Source: Microcystis aeruginosa W13-11
Lineage (GTDB): Bacteria > Cyanobacteriota > Cyanobacteriia > Cyanobacteriales > Microcystaceae
Direction: 5' to 3'
DNA length: 39,587 bases
Assembly (NCBI GenBank): GCA_009995705.1
Contig: JAADBR010000024.1
Coordinates: 1 to 39,587, forward strand
The notes under the pieces: model-generated
Databases searched by the model: none
What the model saw: only the letters and a program-made list of their open reading frames with translations
What the model was told of the DNA's origin: nothing
Program-made: the position numbers and the translations under genes
Part shown: positions 18,719-26,960 of the stretch, piece after piece
Numbering within the stretch: the stretch's first letter is position 1
How the letters are laid out: every line of letters begins with the position of its first letter

Positions 18719-18912
18719 GGGTCTGCTGAAAAAGTTTTTCGTGGGGACAGGGTGTGGGGTGTAGGTTTTTACCGATTCTCATCTGGTCAATTACCTAATT
18801 TTCAGAGAAAAAGTCCCGGAATTTTCCCCCGATCAGTCCCATATCCAGTACTTTTTGATTGACAAAAAGTCTAAAAGTCTTACCCAACAAGGTTTTTAGA
18901 TTTATTCAGCAA
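18719..18912 (+). mobile_element. MITE copy A (non-autonomous element)
   Basis: About 194 bases beginning GGGTCTGCTGAAAAAGTTTTT and ending TTTATTCAGCAA, with imperfect terminal inverted repeats (CTGCTGAAAAA against TTGCTGAATAAA). There is no transposase gene. A near-identical copy in reverse orientation lies at 31523-31727. The 10-base sequence GCATTAGTTA flanks it at 18709-18718 and 18913-18922 and is the likely target duplication. The element sits between the stop codon of the K+ channel (TAG, 18713-18715) and that of the PIN gene, which lies in the second flank. Confidence 0.88.
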
Positions 18913-18919
18913 GCATTAG

Positions 18920-19330
18920 TTAAAGAGTCAATAAAAAATCTACTGGTAGCATTACGGGAACAGGGGAAACAGCAAAATCTCTTAGGTTTCGCGTTATGAT
19001 TATTTCTAGCTTTTCCGATTCAGCAACGGCACTGGTAACGGCATCTTCAAAATCTTTCATCGGACTTGTCAATGCTTGCCTAATTATTGCATCTGTCACC
19101 CTAGCAACTTGCAAATTCTCTAGAAGACTTATCACCAATTTTCTTGAGACTTCTCTTCCGTTTTCTCTTGACAAAATATAATAAATATTAGTGACGGCAT
19201 GACCAGAAATATATCCTTGAGTTTTACCTGTCTTAACTGTATTTAATGCTTGTGCAGATGCTTGAAAATGTGGTTCACGCTTACCCAAAACATCTAGCAA
19301 TACATCACTGTCGAATAAGACTCGTTTCAC
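18920..19330 (-). CDS. PIN-domain toxin (VapC-like RNase)
   Basis: The 136-residue protein begins MKRVLFDSDVLLDVL, with Asp7 and Asp9 in the first metal-binding motif. DFEDAV (93-98) gives the second acidic cluster and TRNLRDF (113-119) the last Asp118. These are the PIN features of VapC toxins, which cut tRNA or rRNA with Mg2+ or Mn2+. The start is GTG, and its first bases overlap the upstream gene's TGA by four (GTGA), so translation is coupled. The upstream gene's C-terminal tail looks like an antitoxin. The TTA stop complement lies in the MITE's target duplication, so the stop codon survived the insertion. Confidence 0.85.
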   Translation of the reverse strand: MKRVLFDSDVLLDVLGKREPHFQASAQALNTVKTGKTQGYISGHAVTNIYYILSRENGREVSRKLVISLLENLQVARVTDAIIRQALTSPMKDFEDAVTSAVAESEKLEIIITRNLRDFAVSPVPVMLPVDFLLTL

Positions 19331-20088
19331 TGATATTTCTCCGCTAAATAATCAATATAAGACTCTTTTAGGTCTTCTGACCCTAAATCGACAACACCCA
19401 CTAAGTTTCTTGTCCAAGGATCAAGATCGCTTAAATCATCTGTTAGGGAATGAGAAGTAGTTTCTGAGGATACATTCCTAGGATTAAATCGCTCTTCAAT
19501 TCTGAAAATTATTAAACTATAGTAGGCTCTCAGTTGGGTGACTAAAGATTTGTCAGTATCTTGTAAATATTCGGTTATAGTACGATTAGAAATCGATAGA
19601 GTATTTTTAGCTCCCTTGTAAATTTGCTCTAGTTCTGAATCGGCAAACATATCAATAAATACATCTATCGTTTCTGAGAGAAGGCGTGAACCTTCCACCA
19701 CTCTGATTAAATCGGCTTTTTCTTCACCAGTCTTTCCCTCATTGATCTGAGCAAGGCCGATAAATAATTTAGCATAGGCAGTTACTCTATCGGTAAATTC
19801 ATTGATAATCTCAATCAAATTTATTGCCGAAACCTCATTCTTATATTGTTCCCATACCTGAAACCATAATTCATCAATTTGACAAAATATATCGGCTCTT
19901 GCTTGATAAGTTTTAGAGTTATCCTTAACTTGCTCAACTAAAATTTGAGTTTCTTGTAGTAAATTATCCAGTATGATTCGATCAGAATCGGTGACAATTT
20001 GATTGAGTTTATCTGTAATATCTTGCAGATTTTCTAACAAAAATTGTCCTAAATTTTCCCGTTCGACTGAAGTTTGCAGACTATTCAT
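19327..20088 (-). CDS. Long putative antitoxin paired with the PIN toxin
   Basis: I find no known name for this 253-residue protein. Residues 1-200 are mostly amphipathic helix with frequent E, Q, L and N and no signal peptide, suggesting a helical bundle or coiled coil. The last 31 residues (DPWTRNLVGVVDLGSEDLKE then SYIDYLAEKYQ) match the end of small cyanobacterial PIN-associated antitoxins, in which a short DP-x-x-x-x-L-V-G-V stretch is followed by a Y-x-x-Y-L-x-x-K-Y tail. The gene overlaps the PIN start by 4 bases in the order antitoxin then toxin. I infer that the tail binds the toxin and that the helical part adds a sensing or binding function. The usual partner is about 70-80 residues. 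Confidence 0.62.
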   Translation of the reverse strand: MNSLQTSVERENLGQFLLENLQDITDKLNQIVTDSDRIILDNLLQETQILVEQVKDNSKTYQARADIFCQIDELWFQVWEQYKNEVSAINLIEIINEFTDRVTAYAKLFIGLAQINEGKTGEEKADLIRVVEGSRLLSETIDVFIDMFADSELEQIYKGAKNTLSISNRTITEYLQDTDKSLVTQLRAYYSLIIFRIEERFNPRNVSSETTSHSLTDDLSDLDPWTRNLVGVVDLGSEDLKESYIDYLAEKYQ

Positions 20089-20210
20089 CGTATTTACCTC
20101 TCCTAAAACTGACGATCAAACAGAAATGAGTAGTCAAAATCATCAGCCCTAAACCTCCATTGTAACAATTTTGGGGTCTAAATCCTGTTTAAAAGGTATA
20201 GGAGAGGGGG

Positions 20211-20356
20211 AATTATGAATTATGAATTATGAATTATGAAGTGGGGAAGTGGGGAAGTGGGGAAGTGGGAAGAATAAATAAAAATAATCTCCTGTCTCGG
20301 AGTCTCCTGTCTCGGAGTCTCCTGACTCGGAGAATACTGACTCGGAGACTGGGAGA
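20211..20356. repeat. Three adjoining tandem-repeat arrays
   Basis: In the 373-base gap between the antitoxin-like gene and pilT lie three different arrays: GAATTAT units of 7 bases (about 20211-20239, four copies), GTGGGGAA units of 8 bases (about 20240-20270, four copies), and a 15-base unit CTCCTGTCTCGGAGT (about 20291-20356, four degenerate copies, last two with ACTCGGAGA). The arrays do not overlap and differ in unit length. The rest of the gap shows no gene; promoter signals for pilT would lie at 20357-20461. Confidence 0.82.
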
Positions 20357-20461
20357 CTACTGGTTCCTTGCTCCTCAATCCAACATCTGTGAGGAATTGA
20401 GAAATTGAGGATGAGATGTTAGTACAATCGGGGAATAGTAAAAGAAAAACCCCTATTTCTC

Positions 20462-21733
20462 ATGAGTCAAAATCCCAATTCTTCCTCGCGATCACTGCAG
20501 CCGCTGCCGGTTCCCTCCATCCCGATACCTCCCTCGGAGTTAATCAAAGGAACCACACCAGAGATAAATGAAGAAATGAGCCAAAGGGTGGCGACGCAGT
20601 CCCAAAAAGTGCCAAATATGCCGCAAAATGGTCAAATATCGCCACCACGTCCTCCCCAAAGTCGCGCCTCCAACCAACCCACCTTAGAGCATTTGGTTCG
20701 GATTGCCTTTGAGCGGGGTTATTCGGACGTTCACCTCGGGGTTGGAGAACAACCCCGGATGCGGGATCGTGGCGAAATGATTATTCTCGACTATCCTGAA
20801 ATTGACATCAACACTTTTTATAGTTGGTTACGCGAAATCCTCGGTGAAGAAGAAATCCTTCGCTTTAAAAAAGACCTAGAATTTGACGGTGCGACTCAGT
20901 ACCAATTCGCTAGAGCGCGGATTAATATCTTTGAAAGTCTGCGCGGTCCGGGGATGGTTTTGCGTCTGATTCCCATGAAAATCCCCACGATGGAACAATT
21001 GGGCCTACCGATAGTGTTTCGGGATGTGTGCGATGTGCAGAAGGGATTGATTTTAATCACTGGTCCGACAGGTTCAGGGAAATCCACCACCCTAGCAGCC
21101 ATGATCGATTACATCAATAAAGAACAAGCCAAACATATTATCACCATCGAAGACCCGATCGAATTTGTCCATAAAAGTCGTCGCAGTTTGATCAAACAAC
21201 GGGAAGTGGGAATGCACACCCATGAGTTCGATAATGCCCTAAAAGCCTCTTTACGCGAAGACCCAGATATTATTCTGGTGGGGGAGATGCGGGACAAAGT
21301 CACCGTTAATACTGCCCTGAAAGCGGCCCAAACCGGTCACTTAGTCCTGGGAACCCTGCACACCAGCAGCGCAGTAAAAACCCTTGACCGGATTTTAACT
21401 CTTTATAGTGCCGAGGAACGGGAATCGCCGCGGCTGGCGATCGCAGAATCCCTGGTTTGTATTATTTCCCAGGGTTTATGTCGCACCACTGACGGTAAAC
21501 GGACGGCTTTTCACGATATTCTCATCAATACAGAGGCCGTCAAAGATTACATTCGCGGGGGCAAAAATGACGAAATTATCGAATTAATGAAAGATGGCGA
21601 GTATCATGGCATGATTACCACTAATCAATCCCTGTTTAGCCTCTATCAAGAGGGACGGATTAGCGATGAGGTTGCCTTGGCCATGTCCCCGGTCCCCAAT
21701 GAAATGGCCATGATGCTGCGGGGTAGAATCTAG
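20462..21733 (+). CDS. pilT: PilT-like type IV pilus retraction ATPase
   Basis: This 423-residue hexameric secretion ATPase has the Walker A GPTGSGKST, the Asp box TIEDPIEFVH, Walker B DPDIILVGEMRD and the His box AAQTGHLVLGTLHT, in that order. It powers pilus retraction for twitching motility, phototaxis and DNA uptake at the inner membrane. The first 75 residues are rich in Pro, Ser and Gln and look disordered; PilT proteins of E. coli or Pseudomonas (about 345 residues) lack this. Cyanobacteria often have two PilT paralogues, and the long N-terminus may mark the second type. The C-terminal AIR-like helix reads TINEALK... no such match was made, so the paralogue is not resolved. It stands alone with no other pil genes nearby. 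Confidence 0.87.
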   Translation: MSQNPNSSSRSLQPLPVPSIPIPPSELIKGTTPEINEEMSQRVATQSQKVPNMPQNGQISPPRPPQSRASNQPTLEHLVRIAFERGYSDVHLGVGEQPRMRDRGEMIILDYPEIDINTFYSWLREILGEEEILRFKKDLEFDGATQYQFARARINIFESLRGPGMVLRLIPMKIPTMEQLGLPIVFRDVCDVQKGLILITGPTGSGKSTTLAAMIDYINKEQAKHIITIEDPIEFVHKSRRSLIKQREVGMHTHEFDNALKASLREDPDIILVGEMRDKVTVNTALKAAQTGHLVLGTLHTSSAVKTLDRILTLYSAEERESPRLAIAESLVCIISQGLCRTTDGKRTAFHDILINTEAVKDYIRGGKNDEIIELMKDGEYHGMITTNQSLFSLYQEGRISDEVALAMSPVPNEMAMMLRGRI

Positions 21734-21823
21734 AAAAACCCTGAAGGAAATTCCTCAGGGATCAGGAGTTTAGTAGGCTAGAAAAATAGAAGCTCCTATT
21801 TATTCTCTAGGAGAACCCCTCAA

Positions 21824-22570
21824 GTGACCACTTCCGCGATTGTGTTGCCCGATATTTTTAAAGGCATCGCCCTGTTTACCCCCGGGGGCGATCTAATTTA
21901 CTGTATCGATCCTGATAAACAAACTCATTGGCATCTGAATCTCTGCGCTGCTCTCCAGTCCGCTTTAGGGTTGTCAGAACCCCCCCATTTTTTAGTTCCT
22001 AGTTTTACCGCCACCATCGATCGCTGGCGAGATCCCTACAGTCACCGTATTCATACTAGAGCCGAAGTCTATCCCCTTGTCCGCCGCTATCAGCCTTTAT
22101 TAAATGCTATTTTCGCCACGGACGATCGAGCTTGGTTTACTGTACCTTGGCGGGAACAATCCTCTAATCCCACTATCTTAGAAACCTATCGTCAGCAGTT
22201 TCCCCAACTTTGGCAATCCCACGATCTGATTCTCCGTTATCAGGAACTTCCCCCAACCACTCTAGGGATTACTGCTGACTCTGACTATAGTAATCCTAGT
22301 CCCAAGGGTTATGTTTTGCGGTTATTTGTCTCTGGTAATAATGCCAATACTAAACATACCCTAGAATCGATCCATCAGCTTCTAGAACGAGAATTACACC
22401 ATCCCTATACTCTGAAAGTGATCGACATCTCTAAACATCCAGAACAAGCGGAATCCAATCATGTCTCTGCTATTCCCACTTTAGTCCGGGTTTGGCCGCA
22501 ACCAGTGAAACGCATCATCGGCGAATTTGAGGATTTACCGCGAGTATTACAGATTATCGCCACCGCTTAG
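21824..22570 (+). CDS. KaiB-domain protein with a long N-terminal extension
   Basis: The 248-residue product starts at GTG after TAGGAGAACCCCTCAA. Residues 162-245 are a KaiB/SasA-type thioredoxin-like domain: KGYVLRLFVSGNNANTKHTL, LERELHHPYTLKVIDISKHP, AIPTLVRVWPQPVKRIIGEF. This corresponds to KaiB's Y-x-L-x-L-Y-V-A-G, V-I-D, A-T-P-T-L and P-P-P-V-R-R-I-I-G. The first 150 residues have no family that I recognise; they are rich in Trp, Pro and Arg and show no transmembrane segment. KaiB binds KaiC in the cyanobacterial clock. No kaiA or kaiC is present here. An extended KaiB paralogue is known in some unicellular species as KaiB4; that match is from memory and unsure. Confidence 0.75.
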   Translation: MTTSAIVLPDIFKGIALFTPGGDLIYCIDPDKQTHWHLNLCAALQSALGLSEPPHFLVPSFTATIDRWRDPYSHRIHTRAEVYPLVRRYQPLLNAIFATDDRAWFTVPWREQSSNPTILETYRQQFPQLWQSHDLILRYQELPPTTLGITADSDYSNPSPKGYVLRLFVSGNNANTKHTLESIHQLLERELHHPYTLKVIDISKHPEQAESNHVSAIPTLVRVWPQPVKRIIGEFEDLPRVLQIIATA

Positions 22571-22779
22571 GGGTTAAAGACTTCTGACTCAATCCGTCGC
22601 CACCATTCGCCCAATTTCATTAAGTCTTGCTGAATATCATCCAATTCTTGGATATATTCCTGTTGGGAAAGACTGGCCCTACGTTCTTGCAGTTTTTTGA
22701 GACGCAATTGCACCAACAGCCAAGGCTTAGAAATACCCTTAGTTTCTTCAATATAGCGAGCAATATCTTGACTATTCAT
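22567..22779 (-). CDS. Conserved-looking small hypothetical protein
   Basis: A 70-residue, highly charged protein, MNSQDIARYIEETKGISKPW then LLVQLRLKKLQERRASLSQ, ending KLGEWWRRIESEVFNP. It is predicted to be one or two helices with no membrane segment or cysteines. It is convergent with the KaiB-domain gene and their ends overlap by 4 bases. The ribosome site is weak. The WWRRIE tail and its length resemble small cyanobacterial hypotheticals, but I cannot name a family. The plus-strand frame overlapping it reads poorly, so this strand is favoured. Confidence 0.5.
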   Translation of the reverse strand: MNSQDIARYIEETKGISKPWLLVQLRLKKLQERRASLSQQEYIQELDDIQQDLMKLGEWWRRIESEVFNP

Positions 22780-22850
22780 AGTTTTCTACTATTATTATCC
22801 CATATTTTGTCAAATTAACCCGAAACTCCTTTTTTTAGTTGCAGAAGATT

Positions 22851-24512
22851 ATGTTTGATTTTAGCCACTATTACCCCTACGCCGAATTAGTTTCTTTCCT
22901 GAAAAACCTAGCCTCATCCTATCCTAATTTAATTAGCCTCACCTCGATGGGTAAAAGCTATGAAAATCGAGATATCTGGTTAACTACCCTAACAAATCAA
23001 GCCACAGGCCCCTATTTAGAAAAACCTGCCTATTGGATTGATGCTAACACCCACGCGGGGGAAGTAACAGGCTCTGCCGTCGCTCTCTACACTATCTCCC
23101 ATCTTTTGCGCCAATACGGTCATAATTCCCAAATTACCAGACTTCTCGACCATTACACTGTCTATATTTTGCCGCGATTGGCCGTGGATGGATCGGAAAA
23201 ATATCTCACTACTCCCTATATGTTACGATCGAGTATTCGCCCCTATCCCCACACGGATGAGAAACCGGGGCTATATCCCGAAGATATTAACGGCGATGGT
23301 TTAATCCTACAAATGCGCCAAAAAGATACCTGTGGCGCTTGGAAAATTTCTGAACAAGATCCTCGCATTATGGTGCGTCGCGAACCAGAGGAATTTGAAG
23401 GAACTTTTTACACTTTGCTCACCGAAGGTTTAATCCGCGATTACGATGGCTATAATTTTACCACTGCCCCCACCCTAGAGGGTCTGGATTTTAACCGCAA
23501 TTATCCCGTTTATTGGGTTCCTGAAGGGGAACAACAGGGGGCCGGAGATTTTCCTTTTTCCGAGCCAGAAACCCGTGCAGAAGCCAAATTTTGGGCAAAT
23601 AACACCAATATTAATGGCTTCGTTACCTATCATACCTATTCCGCAGTAATGTTGCGTCCCTATAGCACCCATCCCGATGAATATTTCCCCGTGGAAGACT
23701 TAGAAATGTATAAATATATTGCTGATAAGGGAAAAGCAATGACTGGTTATGAATGCGTTTCTGTCTATCACGATTTTCGTGATCATCCCAAAGAAGTGAC
23801 TAACGGTGCCATGGATGATTACGGTTACGATCATTTTGGTTGGTATGGTTTTACGGTGGAGTTATGGGATGCACCCACCCAAGCAGGAGTAAAAAAAGAT
23901 GATTATATTCAATGGTTTCGCTGGCATCCTTTGGAAGATGAATTGAAGTTACAGCGTTGGAATGATGAGAATTTGGCGGGAAAGGGTTTTATTAATTGGC
24001 AAAGTTTTGATCATCCCCAATTGGGAGAGGTGGAAATTGGCGGTTGGGACTTTAAAAATGTCTGGCAAAATGCCCCAGAAAAGTATTTACCAGACTTATG
24101 TGAAAAACAATGTCAGTTTACTATTGCCCATGCTTTAATGTCACCTCTTTTAGCTATCTCTCGTCTTGATCTTAAGTTGGAGGGAGATGGTATTTATCAT
24201 CTGGTTTTACAGTTAGAAAATCAGGGATTCTTACCCACTTATACCAGTAAAAAAGCACTGGAAAGAAAGAGCGTTCGTCCCATTCAAGTCAAGTTAAATT
24301 TGGCCGATGAGGTGAGTTTAATAGTGGGAAAATTAGAGCAGGAAATCGGTCACTTAGAAGGGCGATCAAATAAAGTATATAGTAGTCTCGCTCACGGTTT
24401 AGATTATCGCTGTACGGTGGAATGGGTGATTAAAGGAGTTTCTGGTCAAGAAGTCGAGATTATCGCTATAGCTGAAAGAGCCGGAACAGTCAGGCAAAAA
24501 GTGATTTTATAG
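22851..24512 (+). CDS. M14 family zinc carboxypeptidase
   Basis: From ATG 22851 the product has 553 residues. The zinc site begins with His68 and Glu71 in NTHAGEVTG, and the third ligand is the His in FVTYHTYSAVMLRPYS. The catalytic Glu is in YGFTVELWD, about 330-350. GLDFNRNYPVYWV carries the substrate-binding Asn-Arg pair. These features fit metallocarboxypeptidases of MEROPS family M14, which release C-terminal residues. No signal peptide is seen, so it is probably cytoplasmic. The C-terminal 120 residues are beta-rich, of unknown fold. An upstream TTG (22839) would add four residues. Its end overlaps the convergent protease gene by 6 bases. Confidence 0.85.
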   Translation: MFDFSHYYPYAELVSFLKNLASSYPNLISLTSMGKSYENRDIWLTTLTNQATGPYLEKPAYWIDANTHAGEVTGSAVALYTISHLLRQYGHNSQITRLLDHYTVYILPRLAVDGSEKYLTTPYMLRSSIRPYPHTDEKPGLYPEDINGDGLILQMRQKDTCGAWKISEQDPRIMVRREPEEFEGTFYTLLTEGLIRDYDGYNFTTAPTLEGLDFNRNYPVYWVPEGEQQGAGDFPFSEPETRAEAKFWANNTNINGFVTYHTYSAVMLRPYSTHPDEYFPVEDLEMYKYIADKGKAMTGYECVSVYHDFRDHPKEVTNGAMDDYGYDHFGWYGFTVELWDAPTQAGVKKDDYIQWFRWHPLEDELKLQRWNDENLAGKGFINWQSFDHPQLGEVEIGGWDFKNVWQNAPEKYLPDLCEKQCQFTIAHALMSPLLAISRLDLKLEGDGIYHLVLQLENQGFLPTYTSKKALERKSVRPIQVKLNLADEVSLIVGKLEQEIGHLEGRSNKVYSSLAHGLDYRCTVEWVIKGVSGQEVEIIAIAERAGTVRQKVIL

Positions 24513-24974
24513 AGCTACTTGGTTCGATAAAATTGTTAAGTAAGTCTCGTGGGATTCCGTGGGTAAAACTCGCAATTTTTGGCTACGAAGATCCGGTTCT
24601 AATCCCAAAGCTTCTAAAGGAATTACTCCTAATAAATTGTTTTGACCTCTGGGTAATTCCAAACATTCAAAAGTCCCTTCTCGTCCCGCAATAATCAAGG
24701 TAGCATCGCGAAAAATTCTCGCTTTTCCTATCCCTTTAGCCGTAGCCACATCTACTTCTTTTAAAAGCTGTAAACCCAAGCGGGAGATTACTTCTGGCAT
24801 CAGACAAACAGTAGTTGCTCCCGTATCCACCAAGACATTTTCTAGGGTAAGAGAGCGAATTTGATCGGGAGAGATCACAGCTGCTGCTGCTAAAATTTGA
24901 TCAGCGCGATTGATAACTGTAATGCTGGTGTAGATTTTGCCCATATCTTCTGTAATAATTGCTGGATCAACCAT
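24507..24974 (-). CDS. Retropepsin-like aspartic protease
   Basis: This 155-residue protein has the single active-site motif LVDTGATTVCLMP (about 49-61, Asp at the D of DTGA), followed by a flap-like region and the LLGVIPLEALGLEPD block near the end, where the I-L-G motif of retropepsins stands. Such single-domain proteases act as homodimers, each chain giving one aspartate. There is no membrane segment, so it is probably cytosolic. The substrate is unknown. The gene converges on the M14 carboxypeptidase with a 6-base overlap. The ATG at 24974 fits family length and gives no extra residues. Confidence 0.8.
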   Translation of the reverse strand: MVDPAIITEDMGKIYTSITVINRADQILAAAAVISPDQIRSLTLENVLVDTGATTVCLMPEVISRLGLQLLKEVDVATAKGIGKARIFRDATLIIAGREGTFECLELPRGQNNLLGVIPLEALGLEPDLRSQKLRVLPTESHETYLTILSNQVAL

Positions 24975-25040
24975 AATACTACCCTCAATTCTACCCCTAA
25001 ATTATACCAGAATAACTGCCAAAAAAATTGTCTAGTAATT

Positions 25041-25798
25041 TTAATTATTAATCCGGTCATTCGGCATAATTGCACCGCAGAGGTTAACTCCCATCAGACT
25101 AGCACTCATTAACTCGGCACCATTTAGATTCGCATTACTTAAATCAGCACCGCTGAGATTTGCTCTAGCAAAAAAAGCATCAATTAAATCCGCTTCCCTA
25201 AGATTAACTCCTGAAAGATTAGCCCTTCTTAAGTCAGCATGATTCATTCTTGCCGCTTGAAAATTAGCTGGACTAAGATTAGCTCGATAGGATCATTTTC
25301 CCAACATTTTTTACAGGCGGCAAACATTAATTTTTGCATTCTCTCCGCCTCTAGATGATTTTCTAGGCTATTAACCACCCGTCTTAAGGAATTATCTTCC
25401 TCGTTGTTGACAGCATTATTAACGGTGGTAAACCTAGGATTAACTGCTGGTTCTAATGGTGATAATTGGGTGTCATAGGCGGCGGCAATATCACTATATA
25501 ATTTACTGATTTGCTCAATAATAACCGTGGCTACTCCCGCATAAACTTCAGGACGATTTAGGGTTTTAACTAATTTATAAACAGAAAAAGTTAACTGTTC
25601 CTTACTGGTGTTAATTTGCAGCAACTCTTCCACCAAGTCTTCCATCGCCACACCATCCAAAATATTGGGAAAATGCTCCCAATATTTTTTACAGATATAA
25701 AAGATTAATTTTTTGATCCGTAATTTTTCTTCGTGGCCCTCGAGATATGGATAATTGCATAGTAACCTCTGATCCGAGAAAGTCTCCCACCCTCGCAC
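25041..25798 (-). pseudogene. Pentapeptide-repeat protein broken by a frameshift
   Basis: Two overlapping frames make one gene. The first, from GTG 25798, has 184 codons: a helical part with KLIFYICKKYWEHFPNILDG and a second copy, QKLMFAACKKCWENDP. The second (25041-25247, 68 residues) is pure pentapeptide repeat, ADLRRANLSGVNLREADLID. Reading the second frame upstream of its ATG continues the repeats as RANLSPANFQAARMNHADLR, so the repeats begin before that ATG. One base is missing near 25287-25288. The ORF overlap ATGA would look like coupled genes, but the continuity shows a frameshift. Helical CKK-x-WE-x-D-P modules before pentapeptides occur in other cyanobacterial proteins. The 5' end may also be incomplete, since the GTG start is weak. 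Confidence 0.7.
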
Positions 25799-26100
25799 GC
25801 CTCTACTATGAGATTATGCTATTGGTCTCTCGCGAGTCCGCTTGCCAGAACATATAGGTTATTCCTCACTTTTAGTGCTTGAAAATATCCTAACCTAAAA
25901 GTGTGGTACTGTTGAGTTGGGGTTGCTAGCCCTGGTCTGTCTCCCCTAAAATTAGCAAACGATTATTTTTTCGCCTTTCTCGTTTTTAGTACAAATGTTC
26001 GAGTAAAATCGGAGTAAAGTCTTTAGGTTTAGGCGATTGATGCCCGATAGGGTTAGAGTAATCAGGGAGAAACTGATTTATCGAGAGGTTATATTATCCT
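25799..26100. other. Intergenic region before the GST-like gene
   Basis: About 300 bases with no gene. CACTTTTAG (25868-25876) and CTAAAAGTG (about 25892-25902) form a small inverted pair, and TCTCGCGAG is a short palindrome, but neither has a T-run. Promoters for the divergent pentapeptide and GST-like genes must lie here. I see nothing else that I can name. Confidence 0.45.
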
Positions 26101-26898
26101 ATGCTAGAACTCTACCAATTTGAATTGTCTGCCTATTGTGAGAAAGTCCGTCTCATCCTCGACTATAAAGGTCTTGCCTATAAAAAAAGGGACGTGGTGC
26201 CAGGGGTGGGACAATTGGAGTTATTCCGTCTTTCTGGACAGCGCCGAGTCCCGGTCCTCAAGGATGGTGATACCTATATTGCCGACTCGACGGAGATTGC
26301 TTTTTATCTCGATCGCAAGTATCCTGAAAAACCAATTATCCCTACAGATACCCTCCAACGGGGTCAGTGTTTATTAATCGAAGAATGGGCCGATGAATCC
26401 CTGGGATTAAAAGGAAGAACCGCTTTTCTCGGCGCTTTTGCCCAAAATCAAAACTTTCGTACCGCCTTTTTACCCCTGGAAACTCCCGATTTTATGCGCT
26501 TGTTGCTGGGTTCCTTGCCGGGGGAATTAATTGATATTTTTGGGATGGGTGTAGGTCTGGGAAAAGATGCTATCAATACCGCTAAAAAAGGGCTACAACA
26601 GGACTTAGAGGCTTTAAACCTCATTTTAGCTAATCGTCCCTATTTAGTCGGGGATCAGCCCACTTTAGCCGATTTAGCCGTGGCAGGATTAAGTGTACTG
26701 CTTCAGTTTCCCCAGGGTTCCTATCTCAACTTACCCCCGGAATTGCAAGGCAAGGGGATTCCGGGGTTAGCTGATAATAGCGTCTACGAGGGCTTTTTTG
26801 TCTGGCGCGACCGTCTTTATAGTCAATACCGTCAAACTATTACCCCAGGTAATTCCACCCCTCCCATCGATTCTCCCAACTCCATCCAGATTGAATAG
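26101..26898 (+). CDS. Glutathione S-transferase family protein
   Basis: The 265-residue product has an N-terminal thioredoxin-like GST domain: MLELYQFELSAYCEKVRLIL with Ser9 and Cys13 in the usual S-x-x-C place, GQRRVPVLKDGDTYIADSTEI (the cis-Pro VP and the ADST gamma-glutamyl contact), then IAFYLDRKYPEK. The all-helical C-terminal domain ends around NRPYLVGDQPTLADLAVAGL, the N-capping D-x-x-T-x-A-D motif. A short low-complexity tail rich in T and P follows. It could detoxify electrophiles or act as a thiol-dependent isomerase; substrate unknown. It is convergent with the response regulator at 26961. Confidence 0.87.
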   Translation: MLELYQFELSAYCEKVRLILDYKGLAYKKRDVVPGVGQLELFRLSGQRRVPVLKDGDTYIADSTEIAFYLDRKYPEKPIIPTDTLQRGQCLLIEEWADESLGLKGRTAFLGAFAQNQNFRTAFLPLETPDFMRLLLGSLPGELIDIFGMGVGLGKDAINTAKKGLQQDLEALNLILANRPYLVGDQPTLADLAVAGLSVLLQFPQGSYLNLPPELQGKGIPGLADNSVYEGFFVWRDRLYSQYRQTITPGNSTPPIDSPNSIQIE

Positions 26899-26960
26899 CA
26901 GAGCTTGACTAGGGTGGTGGGGTGTGGGGAGATTAAATAAAAGCAATCTACTGATCACTT

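Noticed and set aside
20211..20356. A possible CRISPR array, because of the regular repeats.
   Set aside because: Units are 7 to 15 bases and touch one another without unique spacers; no cas genes are present.
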